Numbered from the stretch's first letter, positions 35,823 to 48,003 are shown. The stretch is DNA of 64,000 nucleotides from Leptasterias polaris (GCA_037783415.1 JAZGTN010000097.1:2108001-2172000), one strand, 5' to 3'. The notes: generated by a model from the letters alone, not told the origin. A program made the numbers and translations.

Positions 35823-36778
35823 AGTTCTAGGAGTAGCGCCACCCGACCCGACCGTTGCTCATTGTCGGGCGTTACACGTTATTCGTGACTAGACTCCGGC
35901 CGTCCGTCGTGTGCATTTAACTCGGAGTCTGACTCTTCTGAAGTTTTTTTTGTCTAGTGTTTGTACTGTTGTACTTGTTAGTAGAAAAAATATCAGTTAT
36001 TTCATGTTGATCCATATAAATAATGAGAGTAAATAATGTACTGGCAAACTATTTATTTTTTTAAAACTATTTTCAGTGAAGGCATAAACTAAGGTTGATA
36101 AATTATATTGCTATTTTTTTACCGCCTGGTTGATTTTGATGAATGGCCGAAAAGGCAATGTGGGAAGGAAAAAGGGGCAAACAGTGCTCCCTTTTCCTGA
36201 GTGCTGGAGAAGTTGTGATAAACTCTTCGGCTGCCTGATGAAATGGTGTCAGGTCACTATACCTTGTTGACCACTTCGTGGACACTTCATACTTTTTCTA
36301 GACACCTTCCTGCCTTCTTCTGTTCTTACATTTACAACTCATGATCTAGACACTTCTTACCTCGAACCAATTCTGGATTGCTTTGCCTCATTGTACCAAA
36401 AAGTCAACTCATTATTTGTTTTGTTTTTCTTTTTGTAACCAAAGTTAGTACTAGACCCAGTAACTGTGGTGCTGTACTTGTTTTTTTTAAATTTTGACAT
36501 CTGTGGTCATACTAGCGCCGCCCCAGCAGATTATTGCAGCTGCGATACTGAAAACCCCAATTTAAAATGCCTACTGTAATATTGGCTTCTTGATATGTCT
36601 AATAAGATGTAACGTCAGGCATTTAATTGTACTCATGATTATGAGGCATTTTTTGTGGCTTGGTGTGGTCAAATCATAGCAAATTTGGGTCTTCAATCGT
36701 AGCTACGATAATCAGCTGGGGCGCTAGTACGACCGCAGCTGTCAAAATTTCGAATAATCAAGTACAGCGCCCCAGTTG

Positions 36779-38410
36779 CTTTAGGGTCAACTCGGTCCGA
36801 AGTCAACTTGGTCCGAGGTCAACTCGGTTCGCAGTCAACTCGGTTCGCAGTCATCTCGGTCCGAATCCAACTCGGTCCGAAAAATTTAATATCATTGTGT
36901 GCTTTCTACATATGTAATCTCATAAATTAAAAGGGTCCTAATAACCAGCGTATAAAAAAACCATCCTTCTAAAAGCATGGAAACAACAACGTAGACAATG
37001 AACTTACTTTTGCAGTTAATGTATGACTTTCTTTTTTTTCCGAAAATGGGAGATAAATGTTCCAGTAAATTAATGTATGACAATTGAGGAAAACGTTTGA
37101 TTCAAAGTAATATAAACAAAACTTTCAAGTAAACTCACACAAATAATAAAGAATACAAAATAAAAAATACCAAATCCATTCATAAGGAAAATTAAGCCAT
37201 ACTTATAAGTCATAATGAGAAATACTTTTAAAAAATTAAGAACAATAAAGAGTATGCTTGGTTGTCCAATTCGTCACGCATACCACGAAGTGACCTATCT
37301 TCCCCACAGCCCCCAAAAATGTGTAGGGAGAAAATCGCGATTAAAGTTGCACTATTTTTCAAAATGCTGCTTCGGGGTATACTTAATATGTTTGTTTTAT
37401 TTTTTAATACAAAAATAAAGCTGAATACTTTATTCGTGCATAACTGTCAGAGTGTTTTCATTCTTGCAACTATTTTAATTAGTAGTTAAGTCCTAAACAA
37501 ATACGTCACTTCGTGAAAATAAAAGCGAGTAGTGCCCGCAGAGCGTTGTGTACAAACACATTGCATATTGAGACCTATCGCGATAGGTCACTTCGTGAAA
37601 ATACTACGCTTCCAGATAGGTCACTTCGTGAAAATGCGAAATGTTGCACACGCGCGCTGAACTGTGTCGTAACGCTTTGTATATCATTGGTGAAATGGCG
37701 CGGTGAGATAGGTCACTTCGTGGAAATACAAAACAGCAAATCTAGTGACACGTCGTTTTACTAATTAGTGTAATTACGAAACTATTAAGTATTAGGTATT
37801 CAAACTTGCTGAAAATGTTAACAGTAATAAGTATATTAATAATTTGTATAAAACCAGATTTGCAAAAATTTATTATTTTTGACGGATAGGTCACTTCGCG
37901 GTTCGCGTGACGAATTTAACTGAACTTAATTAGGCCTTTCATTATATTTTTTAAAAGGTATATTATGTAAAAGATACAAGTAAAATTCCCTTACATAAAT
38001 AAATAGTACAGATTTTCAACCATACATTTTCCTTAACTGTCCCGCATTAGTTTGTAAATTTTTTAATTTTGTTCTATTTTTATTCTATGTGTTTTACTGA
38101 ACAATTTAAGTGTTATTTTGAATAACAAAAAAAAGTCTTACTCTAAGCTTACACAAACTGCAAAGGAAAAAATTGTTTTACGCAAGCTGCAAAGGAAAGT
38201 TCATTTTCTACCATTTTGTTTTACTTAAGTTTACCTTTAAAAAAATTATTATGCTTTAGAAAGATTTAAACGGTGATTATTATGAGTTACTGAAATACAG
38301 CGTCGAGATACATACGTCTGCCACTTCCTCGTCAACCATTTTTCGAACCGAGTTGACTTCGGACTGAGTTGACTTCAGACTGAGTTGACTCGGACCGAGT
38401 TGACCGATAC
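36779..38410. mobile_element. Middle nested element, GTCAACTCGGTCCGA arrays
   Basis: Flanked by CCCCAGTT (36770-36777, 38411-38418; the next base is G versus A). The left end carries five GTCAACTCGGTCCGA-like units and the right end the inverted ACTGAGTTGACTTCGGA type. The interior from 36890 to 37085 and from 38110 to 38340 is homologous, in reverse, to the 638 bp copy at 27726. About 1 kb between is extra and includes the innermost element. Confidence 0.8.
37268..37916. mobile_element. Innermost nested element with TAGGTCACTTCGTG repeats
   Basis: Ends AATTCGTCACGCATACCACG and CGCGGTTCGCGTGACGAATT form inverted repeats continuing through AAGTGACCTATC / GATAGGTCACTT. Inside, the GATAGGTCACTTCGTGAAAAT unit occurs about four more times (37506, 37580, 37616, 37708). 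No target duplication could be defined. Confidence 0.65.
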
Positions 38411-38893
38411 CCCCAGTTACTGGGTCTAAGTTAGTACCAATTTGTTAACTCGAACTTGGGGTCCATGATTTTCCCCCGGCTTTTGCAGCAGGAGGTGGTA
38501 AAACATTTTTTTTCGACACAGCACAGGGGGAAAAAGTGGCAAGGCCACGGTCAATAAGGAACTCGAATTTCTCAACAACAAAAAAGGAGTATAATTTTTT
38601 ATTTTTTTTTTATATCTCAATCGATAAACCATTGAGGACGGAAATTAGATAGACTAATTCATTACATTGAGTTGAATGGGTACAACCTCGGTACAAGTTG
38701 ACTCAAGTACAGTAGAAGTTAACTTGAGTAGGGTCTCGTAGGAGATGACCCGAGTTCTGAGTCAGTAAGCCATGTCAATTGTCGGCATCTCTGCCATTAT
38801 TATTTAAATTTAATTTTTTTATCCAATTTATTCACATATATGTTTTTCAAAGATCCTCCAAGGTCAATGTAGCAAACCAAGCAATACTGCATC

Positions 38894-41800
38894 ATGGCGT
38901 ATCTCCATGCTACATCGTCTGCTTACTGTTCTGCAACGTATTGCACCAATCGTCTAAGTAACCGAACCCAAGTTTCATTCTTCAGGTTCCCAAAGGAACC
39001 AGACAGGTAAGATAGATTATTTTTCTTAGACAGTGTATATTTTACTGGCGGCAGAAACATACAAATTGTTGTAATGCTATTTTACCAGAAATTGTGTTAG
39101 TGCTTTCTTTTGACACATTAACGAGTAGACAAGATCAAATGTACTAACCCTTTCAGGCCCAATGGCGACTGTGCACAACATCATGCTTGAGCCCAAAGTT
39201 TGACTTAAGTCGCCCAAGATAACACACAAAAAAGCACCCAGCCTGAGCACAAAGACAATTTTTTTTATTTCAGAAGCTGTAGTTTTGTCCATGTTCACCC
39301 TCCATACTCAAGCCTACCATCATTGGAAAGAGAAATACCGGATCTTTCCCAATGACTTCAATCACTTCAAATTTGAGTGGAAAGATTTTAAATGCCAAAC
39401 ACCCAAGGAGCGCTTTATGGTTGTGTGCAAAAAAGTGTTTGGGTTTACTGATCACACTGGGGAAACAAAGACCAAGAACTTTGAAATTAATTGGCTGATG
39501 TCAATGGTTTTTTAGTTACATGTATATGAAAGGAAATTCAACAAGTCAGAAATGTTTTATTACTTTGGCCTATTAGTTCTAGTAAAATCTTCAAGGTAAT
39601 AATAGTGTTTGTTAAATCAAACTTTGAACACAAGCTCCCTGTTGTTTGAGAATGTGTGCGTCATGTTTGAGTGGTCAAACAAATGTCTGCAGGAGCGGTT
39701 GTTTGTAAATGTCAAAATAACTTGGGGCTGAAAGGGTTAAATTGCACACTTTTTCTACAACTGCCCATAGCTTGATTGGATACGTGTGTGCCTCCCTAGC
39801 GACATGTTCCAAGTTCGAGCCTCGCTGAACCCAGTTTTGTTTTGTCATCCCTAAAAATATGAATATTGTTCTTTTACTATTACAAGTTTAATCCTACATT
39901 TAAATGGATTAGTATAATCTTTTAGTCTGATTTGTGGCTCCAGAGGATTTATTTTTTTATAGAAAATAACATCCAAAATCTATAAATGGTCTGACTCCTA
40001 TCTCGTGAATACAAAGTCACAATGCCAATGTTGACAGGAACTAGACTAAAATAATTCTCATTTGTCAAATAGCTTGACATGTACAATCATTTGTACCATT
40101 GCCAGTAAAATATCCAGTGCCATACATGTATTCTTATTACTTATTGGGCACATTTTTGTTCGAATTGTTAAGCGCAACCAAAATTAGTTTTAAATATGAT
40201 GTAATGATGACGTTTTTAAAATATTGGCACCACTTGTCAAACATTTATGTTGCAAAGATTTGGATTGCTTTCCCGCTGCATGATGGTCCGGTGACATTAA
40301 GCAGCGGAATAGCAGCAAGCCAAATAATACTTAATCCAAGAGATTGATTTTCATGATCAAAACAAAATATTTTCCTATGAGTTTTGAAAGCACAATTCTG
40401 TCCAATGCACTTTGAATGTATTAAATACAGGATTGGTAAGGATAAAAAACAACTGGTCAATTTTAGTCCAAAAGCTTACTGATTATGAAATTCATCCTAA
40501 AACCATTTTTCTGTGAATTTTTTTCTTCTAAAAAACAAACAAACAATAGATGGTTTTTATTGTTAAAACCAAATTGAGGACAATTTGTAAATGCTGAAAA
40601 CTGCATGGTTTCTCACTATTTTCTCCTAACTCACTCAACGGATTAAGCCCAAATGTTCACAGGTTTTTTACACAAAACATAAACTCTGTCTGCATACCTG
40701 TATTAAGTACAGACTTTTCCCTATTACATCTCGAGTTTGTTTTGGTGTTGGGCTGTTGGTGTATGAAATGGTTGTCAGATTTTTGACCCATAGTGTTTGT
40801 TCCGATGTCTTAAGATAAATTGTTCCCCATTTTTCTTTGCAGATGTCAGCAGTGGGTCCAAAATGCTCAACGATGTGATCTTCAGAACAAAACTCCGGAG
40901 TATTTGCAGGCAACCTGCCGCTTGTGCGCAGAACACTTTGAAGATAAACATTTCCACAACAAAAAAGATAAAAACAGACTGAACTGGAATGCAGTGCCAA
41001 CTATATTCAAACTGCCAAATAAAGTTATTAGTCTGTACAACTCACGCAAGCCACTTAAGAGGAAGCCTCAAGAAGGTATAAATATTACAGAATAAAAATG
41101 TTTTTTTCTTTTGTAAATGTTCATAAATTTGTTACTGCCACAATCAGGGCCCAGTTTCATGGCTCTGCTAACCGTAGGGGAAGAATTGGCGCTTACAGAA
41201 GCAGGGAATTTCGTGCTTGCATCAAGCGTAATTCACGGGTTAGCAGGGAATTTTTGCTTGTGCGCATGTGTACCCCACGTTAATAGATATTCTTCGCTTA
41301 CACAGCTAGCGCAAATGATACGCAGAGAATGGTAATTGTAACTGAAGAATTAGGCGAAAAGCAGAGCCATGAAATTGGGCCCAGGTTTAGTTCACAAACA
41401 GAAGAGATTTTTTCTTACCTTTTTCTTATTTGTCTTATATTTTCATTGCACCATTAATCAACTTTTGAATTTATACAATTTAAAGGTAGGGTCATTAATT
41501 GGTTTTTGTCAAGGTAATGCTAATTTATCTATAGCCAAAATAGAAAGAAAGTCACATGTGAAAAGTTTCAACTGAATTTAGTGTCTACTTGCAGTGTCTA
41601 CTTGTACACAAAATTCACAGTGTTTTCAAACAAACATCGATTCCATCCATCCATGTGATTGAGTTGACGGGGAACCAACTGCAGTATTCACGAACGGACA
41701 CCGACCCAAAGAAATCTGAGGAATGATTCATGCACGAACTGTTTCTCTGATTCAAAAATTATCCAAACCATATTGAATGGAATCCCTTCTCAAAATAGTT

Positions 41801-44381
41801 CATACTATCAACAGCTGCAGTGCTTCTCACCAAGTAAGTTTTATGGTCATTAATATTTGGAGTATTTACCGATCTATGACACTACCTTTAAGTCAGTTTG
41901 CTCTTCACAATGTAGTTATAAAACACTGTATATTTTTTCGAGTTCTGTGGACAAAAATCCATAGGTTACCCGGGTAGGATTCGAACCCACAAGCCCTCGC
42001 ATTTTAGAGCAGATGTCTCAAACACTCATCAACCATCGAGCTTGACCAATGATGACAGCTCAGTTTGGAGTTTCATGTAATGTGAGTCCTGCTTTAATTT
42101 ATATTTTGTAACACTGAGACGTTTGCCTGTCTTTTTTTCTTTTGCAGTGGTTTACATTGTGACTGACCATACATACTCTAAAGTTCTCGAAATCGAAGAG
42201 GACAACGACGATTCCAGGAGAACGCTATCATCTATAGCAGCCACAGAACAGAACAGCAGACTGCTCAAGAAAGTACGCCTTCAAAAAATTAAACTGAAGA
42301 AAATGGCGCAACAGCTGAAACGTGAAACGGCGCGCAGAGAGTCGCCTTCAATCAGTGATTTAATCAAACAAGCAAGTGCTTTTTTAGAAGAGCCAGCATT
42401 GACCCTCTTTGCATCTCAGTTGCAGAGTTCATCACAGCGTAGCAAGGCTAAAGGCAGGAGGTGGACTTACAACGAAAAAGTCATAGCACTTGACCTTTAC
42501 CACCAGTGTCCTAGTACATACAAATTCTTTCTGCGTACTTTCGCACTTCCGTCTGTTTTGTCCCTCCGAAAATGGTTGAGTAATGTGGAAGTAAGACCTG
42601 GTTTTGCTCCCAAGGTATTTGAACTGTTGAGGGACAAAGTAGGTAGCATGACAGAAAGGAATAAGTTATGCATCGTCACATTTGACCTGATGAGTTTACG
42701 TTCAGGACTGTCGTACAACATCACAGAAGATGTGGTGGAGGGATTTGAAGACTTTGGCTCTTTGGGTATAACATCAAAGCCTGCAGATCATGCCCTTGTG
42801 TTCATGGTTCGGGGTTTGATTGGCAAGTGGAAACAGCCCATTGGCTATTTTCTGTCAAAAGACACCAAAAGTGCTGAGAAGCTGAAGAAATTGCTCAAAA
42901 AATGCATTCAGAATCTAAAAGATGCTGGACTGCAACCTAAGGCTGTTGTGTGTGACCAAGGGTCCTGCAATGTTCGACTCTATAAACTCCTCTCAGTAAC
43001 AGAAGAGAAGCCTTTTTTCAAACATGGGAAGAACAAGATCTTCTGTTTGCATGACCCGCCACACTTGTTAATGGACACAAGATCTAACTTGCAGCAATTT
43101 GTCATCCAAGTGAATGGAGAAGATGATTGCAAACCCATCAGGTGGAAACATATTCAGAATTTCTTTGAATATGATTCAGGATTGGCAATCAGGAAAGCAC
43201 ACAAACTCACAAAAGGGCACTTTGAGTGCTCAAACTTCTCCAAAATGACAGTAAATGAAGCAGCTCAGGTGCTTAGTCATTCGGTGGCTGCAGGCATTTA
43301 CACCTATGCAGCTTTTGACAAACTACCTGCAGAAGCGGCATACACAGCTGAATTCGTTGAGATGATGAACAACTTGTTTGATGCATTTAACAGTAAAGGC
43401 CTCAAGGATCCACACAAAATGAGAAGGCCTTTGTCCGACGACTCCGAACACAAATCATTCTTTGAGTCATGCCTGCCGATACTCAAGAACTTGAAGGTCG
43501 TTGGAGGTAAGCATATAGAATTCATCGAGGGATGGTGTCTGGCTATTTCATGTGTTTCTCAGCTATGGCAGCACTTGAAGGAAACCACCGATGTCCAATT
43601 TCTGATGACATCTCATCTCAACCAGGATGTTGTAGGAAATATGTTTTCTACCCTTCGACGAAAAGGTGGCTTTGCAAACAAACCATCAGCCAGGGAATTT
43701 CGTTTCGCCTTCAGGATGGTAATGGTAGATGCGCTCATCCAGCCAGTTGCTGGTTCCAAAAGCCCACCCGACTCTGAAAAATTTATCAAGACACTGAGCT
43801 CACTAACAAGCAATGAGGAAAGATTAAAACAATCTCAACGTGTGAACAACGCACGCAAAGCCATCGCAGTCAACAATATTCCAGTTGACCTCCCTGAACA
43901 GAACACGCTTGCACACATTGCTGGGTATCTGTGTAACAAAGTGTTCACCGGACATGAACTATTCGCTCCTTGCCAGACCTGCAGAAAAGCCTTGCTAAAA
44001 GGCAATGGAGAGTTGGACAACCCAGCGCTACTGTTCATACAACACAAAGCCTTTGACACGTTCACATCTGACTTGGGATCGTTAATGGTCCCCTCGGAGC
44101 GTTTTCTAGCTTTCTGCGCTGAATGTGAGAAGGTGTTTTGTACTGAATTTGAGGACAAGAAGATGACGAGAAGCAACATCTCCAACCTTCTCAATCAAGC
44201 GATGAAGGATCTTGATCTGTACAAGAAGTTGCATGTGTGCAGTGAGAGAATAAAGGCCAAGATCGTAGCTGTATTTGTGAATGTCCGAATACATTATGCA
44301 CTGAAGTTTAAGAACATGCAAATTCATGATGTCACTCCGAAGAGTAAACGTAGGAAACTTCAAACAGTGGGACATAAATAA
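38894..44381 (+). CDS. THAP9 / P-element-like transposase, three exons
   Basis: Exons 38894-39006, 40843-41075 and 42148-44381, phases 2 and 1, GT-AG, total 2580 nt and 859 residues (human THAP9 has 903). Exons 1-2 make a THAP zinc-binding domain: YCSATYC, FFRFPKEPDRCQQW, LCAEHFED and the closing AVPTIF, giving the C2CH ligands. A Lys/Arg coiled-coil-like stretch follows, then the P-element transposase core: FDLM (Asp 295), VVCDQGSCN (Asp 385), CLHDPPHLLM and LNQDVVGNMFSTLRRKGG. In the last block the family's QDxxE glutamate is glycine (codon GGA at 43635, residue 612), so the DDE triad looks incomplete. Terminal repeats of a mobile P element were not found. It may be a domesticated gene or a recently inactivated transposon. 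Confidence 0.88.
39144..39740. mobile_element. piggyBac-type MITE in THAP9-like intron 1
   Basis: Ends (C)TAACCCTTTCAGGCCC and GGGGCTGAAAGGGTTAA are inverted and abut TTAA (CTAA at the left), the piggyBac target. The 597 bp interior has a 76-codon frame without recognised homology. Confidence 0.7.
39765..39850 (+). mobile_element. tRNA-like SINE fragment
   Basis: CATAGCTTGATTGGATACG followed about 35 bp later by the B-box-like AAGTTCGAGCC. No clear 3' module was seen. Confidence 0.3.
40421..40704. mobile_element. MITE, ATACAGGATTGGTAAG subfamily
   Basis: TTAAATACAGGATTGGTAAG at the left and CATACCTGTATTAA at the right. The interior (GTCCAAAAGCTTACTGATTA, CTCACTCAACGGATTAAGCC) matches 50441-50773 and 54495-54853. 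It ends 138 bp before THAP9-like exon 2. Confidence 0.7.
41145..41385. mobile_element. MITE, GGGCCCAATTTCATGGCTCTGCT family
   Basis: CAGGGCCCAGTTTCATGGCT and AGCCATGAAATTGGGCCCAGG are inverted; the interior resembles 13891-14156. Located in THAP9-like intron 2. Confidence 0.75.
41480..41891. mobile_element. MITE, AAAGGTAGGGTCAT family, copy 1
   Basis: TTAAAGGTAGGGTCATTAAT at the left and ATGACACTACCTTTAA at the right. The interior is homologous to 48061-48506. Located in THAP9-like intron 2. Confidence 0.75.
41925..42062 (-). mobile_element. tRNA-derived SINE, reverse orientation
   Basis: The minus strand reads TTGGTCAAGCTCGATGGTTG, then GTGGGTTCGAATCCTACCC (B box), then GGATTTTTGTCCACAGAACTCG, the same 3' module as at 27012-27145. 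Confidence 0.55.
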
Positions 44382-44481
44382 AGTTGATTAGCTGCTCACC
44401 GAGATCAGTCAGTGTGACTATGAACTGGAGAATAGTATGGGGGCCCTGAAAGGAGATCAGACATTGAAAATATATTTTTCG

Positions 44482-44600
44482 ACATCGCAATTTACTAACG
44501 TTTTTGCAAATATTCATGAATCTTTGCGTATATTTGTGGTGTCACAAATATTATCAGTATCACAAATATCTTTGTAAATATTTGCGATGTTGCATACTTT
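44482..44600. repeat. Imperfect palindrome downstream of the THAP9-like gene
   Basis: CGACATCGCAATTTAC and TAAATATTTGCGATGTTG are inverted around an AT-rich centre with TTTGTGGTGTCACAAA. Possibly a small MITE; it does not resemble a P-element end. Confidence 0.4.
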
Positions 44601-45116
44601 TGTTGCTTTGTCTTAGTTTGCACCAGTCTATTTTTGCAAAAAGTAAGAGTGTCTTATAATTGTTTTGAGTTCCAGCCTTCACTTCATTAACATGAGCATA
44701 CAGGAGATTATAGTCGGTACTCATTGTAATCTATGCTTGCAGGCTTAGGGCCAAAATATGTAAGCTATTCAACAGTGTTTGACAAGATTTGTCAATTAAG
44801 CGTCAGGGTTCATAAAATTCTAGGGAGATCCCTGATAAAGCGTGCACTCGCACCTGCTTCAGGTTTCGACCTTCTGCAGTTGGACAGAAAATGAACACTG
44901 CCACAACCTCTTAAATAACAGAAAGGGTCATCAGTAATTTACATAAAGCAGTGGTGACTCACACCAGTGAATGATCTCCCCTTGTATAGCAGAGCAAATT
45001 GCTGCTCAATATTAGCATTCAGTGAGCACAAAACAAGTTCAGTCTAAATATTTTGCTGAAAAATATATATATCTGGTAGGAGAAACACCCCAATAGTAAC
45101 CTACAATAAACACAGA

Positions 45117-45278
45117 TCTATGGAACAATCTCCCTCATCACATCAAACAAGCCACCACCGTCTCAAAACATTTATGTTCAATTCATCGTACATGTAATTG
45201 TCCTTTTGTTCTCCTGAGCGCTTAGAGACTTTCTTCTGAAGGTGTTAGGCGCTATATAAATACAGTTATTATTATTTC
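45117..45278 (+). mobile_element. LINE 3' end (L2/CR1-like)
   Basis: The frame reads LWNNLPHHIKQATTVSKH, the usual last coding block of L2/CR1-like reverse transcriptases, followed by GAGCGCTTAGAGAC...GGCGCTATATAAATACAG and (ATT)n. The tail is shared with the SINE at 22582 and, inverted, with 50881 and 60400. Confidence 0.7.
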
Positions 45279-46579
45279 AACCCTTTTACCATTATTACCC
45301 ATGTAAATTCATGCAGTAAATATTGGAACCTTCCAGCAGTTCAAGCTCCATCGTTGTTGTAATTGCATACTGCATTTGCATATTATGATTTGTGTAAATT
45401 TTGTTATAATGTTGTTGCCCTTAACATTGTAGCAGAGGCTACGAAGGGTTGGGGGATGGTGGTCCCAGCTTGACGAGTGACTTCCGTTCACTTTTCAGGA
45501 ATAAGCATATGGATGTGTTAAAAAGTTGTCCTGCTAAGTTAGTTTTTCCTAAAAGTTTTCAGGCAAGTACTGTAAGAGGAAACTCAACCACCAAAGCTGT
45601 GTGTGTACACCCATATGTGAATTGTTTGAAGAACATTTTAACTGGAGGCAATAAGCACTGCAGTTTGCTTCTAGGCTAACACATTACACAAAATTTGTCT
45701 CGTTAGCTGTAAATAATTGGGGTTATGGTGTTTTTGTGAGTTATATGATCCGTTGCATATGGATGCCACAATCTTAGTGAAAACCTATCATTGTCTGAGA
45801 GTTATGCGTTGCGTGTGCACGTTTCCGTTGTTTGACCTTGGTGATGGCAGCCTATTTCAAGATTTGTGTTTTTGGCAAAGTTACAATGAACATCATTTAA
45901 TGCATGTTTGGTTTATAAAATAAAGTCTCCATTGGAAATATGGAGACTTTATTTTAAGCCGACAAAACCTTTCAAGAATGTAGGCTACATCATAAACATT
46001 ACTGCGTGCGCTACACTGGCAGCCGTTTATCTTGCTATACAATCTTAATGGTCAAAACAGACCACAAGGCTGTGTAGTATGTGCATATGGAAATCTGTTC
46101 TGTATAAAACATTAACAAAAATCAGAAGTTTGTCATTTGTGAAATAAAAGCAGCAACACTTTTGCAACTGATGTTAAACCATATTTGTTTGTCTCACTTT
46201 TATTCTCTTTATTTCAAAATGGAGAGTATCTTACAACTATACAGTAAATATGGAAATACAATAAAACCCTTGTTTTACAGTGTAAGGTGCTGTGACACCT
46301 AAATGCATTTCAAATCCTCTATTCCTCCAAATTAATTTCTTACATTAGTAATTGATTCCCTTCTGACAACAACCTCGGATGTTGAATATTTATAGTGTTA
46401 AACACAAAGGATTTTTATTGATTTGGGAATTCCTAGAAATTTTAAATGGGGAGGGGGTGTTTTAAGTTAAAGATAAAGTGTCTGATAGCATTAAGACAGA
46501 CTGAAAAAGGTGGCATCTTACAACTTCAGCCTGAAAACGGCATTGTCAAATTCCAAGGGACTAGTGTGTGAAGACCTGA

Positions 46580-46671
46580 CATTAGGTAAGGCCGTTTTCG
46601 AGCTAGCGGCTGGATTGGACATCCTTAGCAACAGCCATAGCTGTAGCCACCCATTCGACTACAACCTAATG
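46580..46671. mobile_element. 92 bp hairpin MITE
   Basis: CATTAGGT...CTAGCGGCTGG faces AGCTGTAGCC...ACCTAATG. It is related by the GCCGTAGCTGTAGCCGCC motif to 49742-49897 and to the fragment near 14889. Confidence 0.5.
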
Positions 46672-47741
46672 CTCATAAATATATCCATTGTATAAAACTG
46701 TAAAAGATGAGCAACATCTTGTTAATGAATGTGATGCCTATTTCAGGCATTTCATACACAACTTGAACTTTCACAGAAGTCATATTAAGGTCAAGTGGTG
46801 TGTTATAAAAAAAACTACTACAAATGCGTTTGTCAAAACGAAATTTGAAAAAAGGGCCAATTAAATCATTCAGGACATTGCTTAGGTTAACAAAATTTAA
46901 GGAGAAATACACCTACATGTTAAGTGACCTACTACTACTTGAAGTCGTCTTGCCGTTTGAGTTTACAATCCTCCCAAGTAGCTTTAGTCAAATGAAGCCA
47001 CTGTAAACACAGACTAAGACAACTGGAAAATCAATAGTAAAAAGAAGTGCACCAGGGGTGAGAGTCATTGCTGACAAATTGGTCCGACACTAGGATCACA
47101 ATTCGAGGAGGTTTGCTGAATTGATGGAATGTCCACCTTTTGGTCAACCCTAGAGTTATAGATTACAAGGAGATTCAGGGAACAGTATCCTCAGCACTAG
47201 AGAAGTAGATCAAAGAGCAGGATCTGTTTTACTAGAAAACAACAGCTAATTCTTTTTCACCAGGCAGACATAAACAAGTCTGAAATTTCTCATCCCTGTT
47301 AAAAACAAATAATGCAATTGATCTTTTGTGCTGGGTTTTGATAATATTCCATGAACAGCTTTGAGAGTGAAATCATAATGGACTTAGACACAAATGCACA
47401 GAAGTTAGGCATGTCGAATTCAATGCTTACACACAAGTATCAATCAAATGTCCAAGATCACGGATGAAACACATAAATCCCAACCCATGAGGGCGCCGTT
47501 CATTTACATAAGGACACAACAGTATAGTCTCATGTGATGTTTCTGGCATGGTTGGGTTGGCCACAGACTGCACCACACGTCACCTTGTAAATGCTAACAA
47601 TGCTACATGTATATATAAATGGGTCTCATAATTCAAACATACTGAAGCTCTGCATACCAGTCATAAAATGATTGATCCCTATGAGACGCACTGTCCAGTG
47701 TGATAAGCACTACATGTACATGTATGATATTTATCTTTGAC
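46672..47741. other. Intergenic, no gene seen
   Basis: No supported coding region or repeat boundary. One AT-rich ORF pair on opposite strands near 46700-46990 looks like chance. Confidence 0.4.
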
Positions 47742-48003
47742 ATGTCGTCTGCTCAGAACTATAAGAGTCATTAATTGCAATTTCATAAGGTCATTAAATG
47801 AACAAATTTGAAGGGAAAAAATCAAAATCAACTAATTATTGTTTTACTTGGAAAATTAATGTTTCTTTTTGCCAAACAAATACTTTGAAGAGCACTCTTG
47901 ATCAATAAACCCTCTACCAGGAGCTCAAAAATATGCAAAAGCAATTTTACGAAACCCACACAAATTGCACTAATGACCTTATAGTTCTGAGCAGACGATG
48001 TGG
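47742..48003. mobile_element. MITE, CGTCTGCTCAGAACTATAAG ends
   Basis: CGTCTGCTCAGAACTATAAG at the left and CTTATAGTTCTGAGCAGACG at the right, with arms continuing through GTCATTA(AT)TGCAATTT. About 262 bp. Confidence 0.75.

Larger units (their letters stand above)
32024..35829. mobile_element. Composite TAGAACT-ended element containing an inserted second element
   Basis: The left end is TAGAACTGCATGAGGTTCG and the matching right-end sequence CGAACCTCAATAGTTCT is at 33235-33251. A second inverted block CTGTGCAAGTCTCGCGCGTA / TACGCGCGAGACTTGCACAG lies inside. The right tip is split: AGTTCT occurs at 33246-33251 and again at 35823-35828, on either side of the 2.57 kb insertion described separately. 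Confidence 0.6.
36452..38428. mobile_element. Outermost of three nested elements (GACCCAGTAACTG family)
   Basis: It is flanked by AGTTAGTAC on both sides (36443-36451, 38429-38437), a perfect 9 bp duplication. The left tip is TAGACCCAGTAACTG and the right tip CCCAGTTACTGGGTCTA. The sequence up to 36777 matches the arms of the 31 kb palindrome. The middle element entered only about 10-18 bp before the right tip. Confidence 0.9.

Noticed and set aside
37490..37910. CRISPR-like array (regular TAGGTCACTTCGTG repeats)
   Set aside because: Spacing is irregular (about 35-180 bp), the copies are part of an inverted-repeat element, and the DNA is clearly eukaryotic.
43532..44375. Several ORFs on both strands inside the third THAP9-like exon
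   Set aside because: Shadows of the main transposase frame.
45449..45679. 76-codon ORF with an acceptor-like TTTTCAG
   Set aside because: No donor, no family features, and composition like its surroundings.
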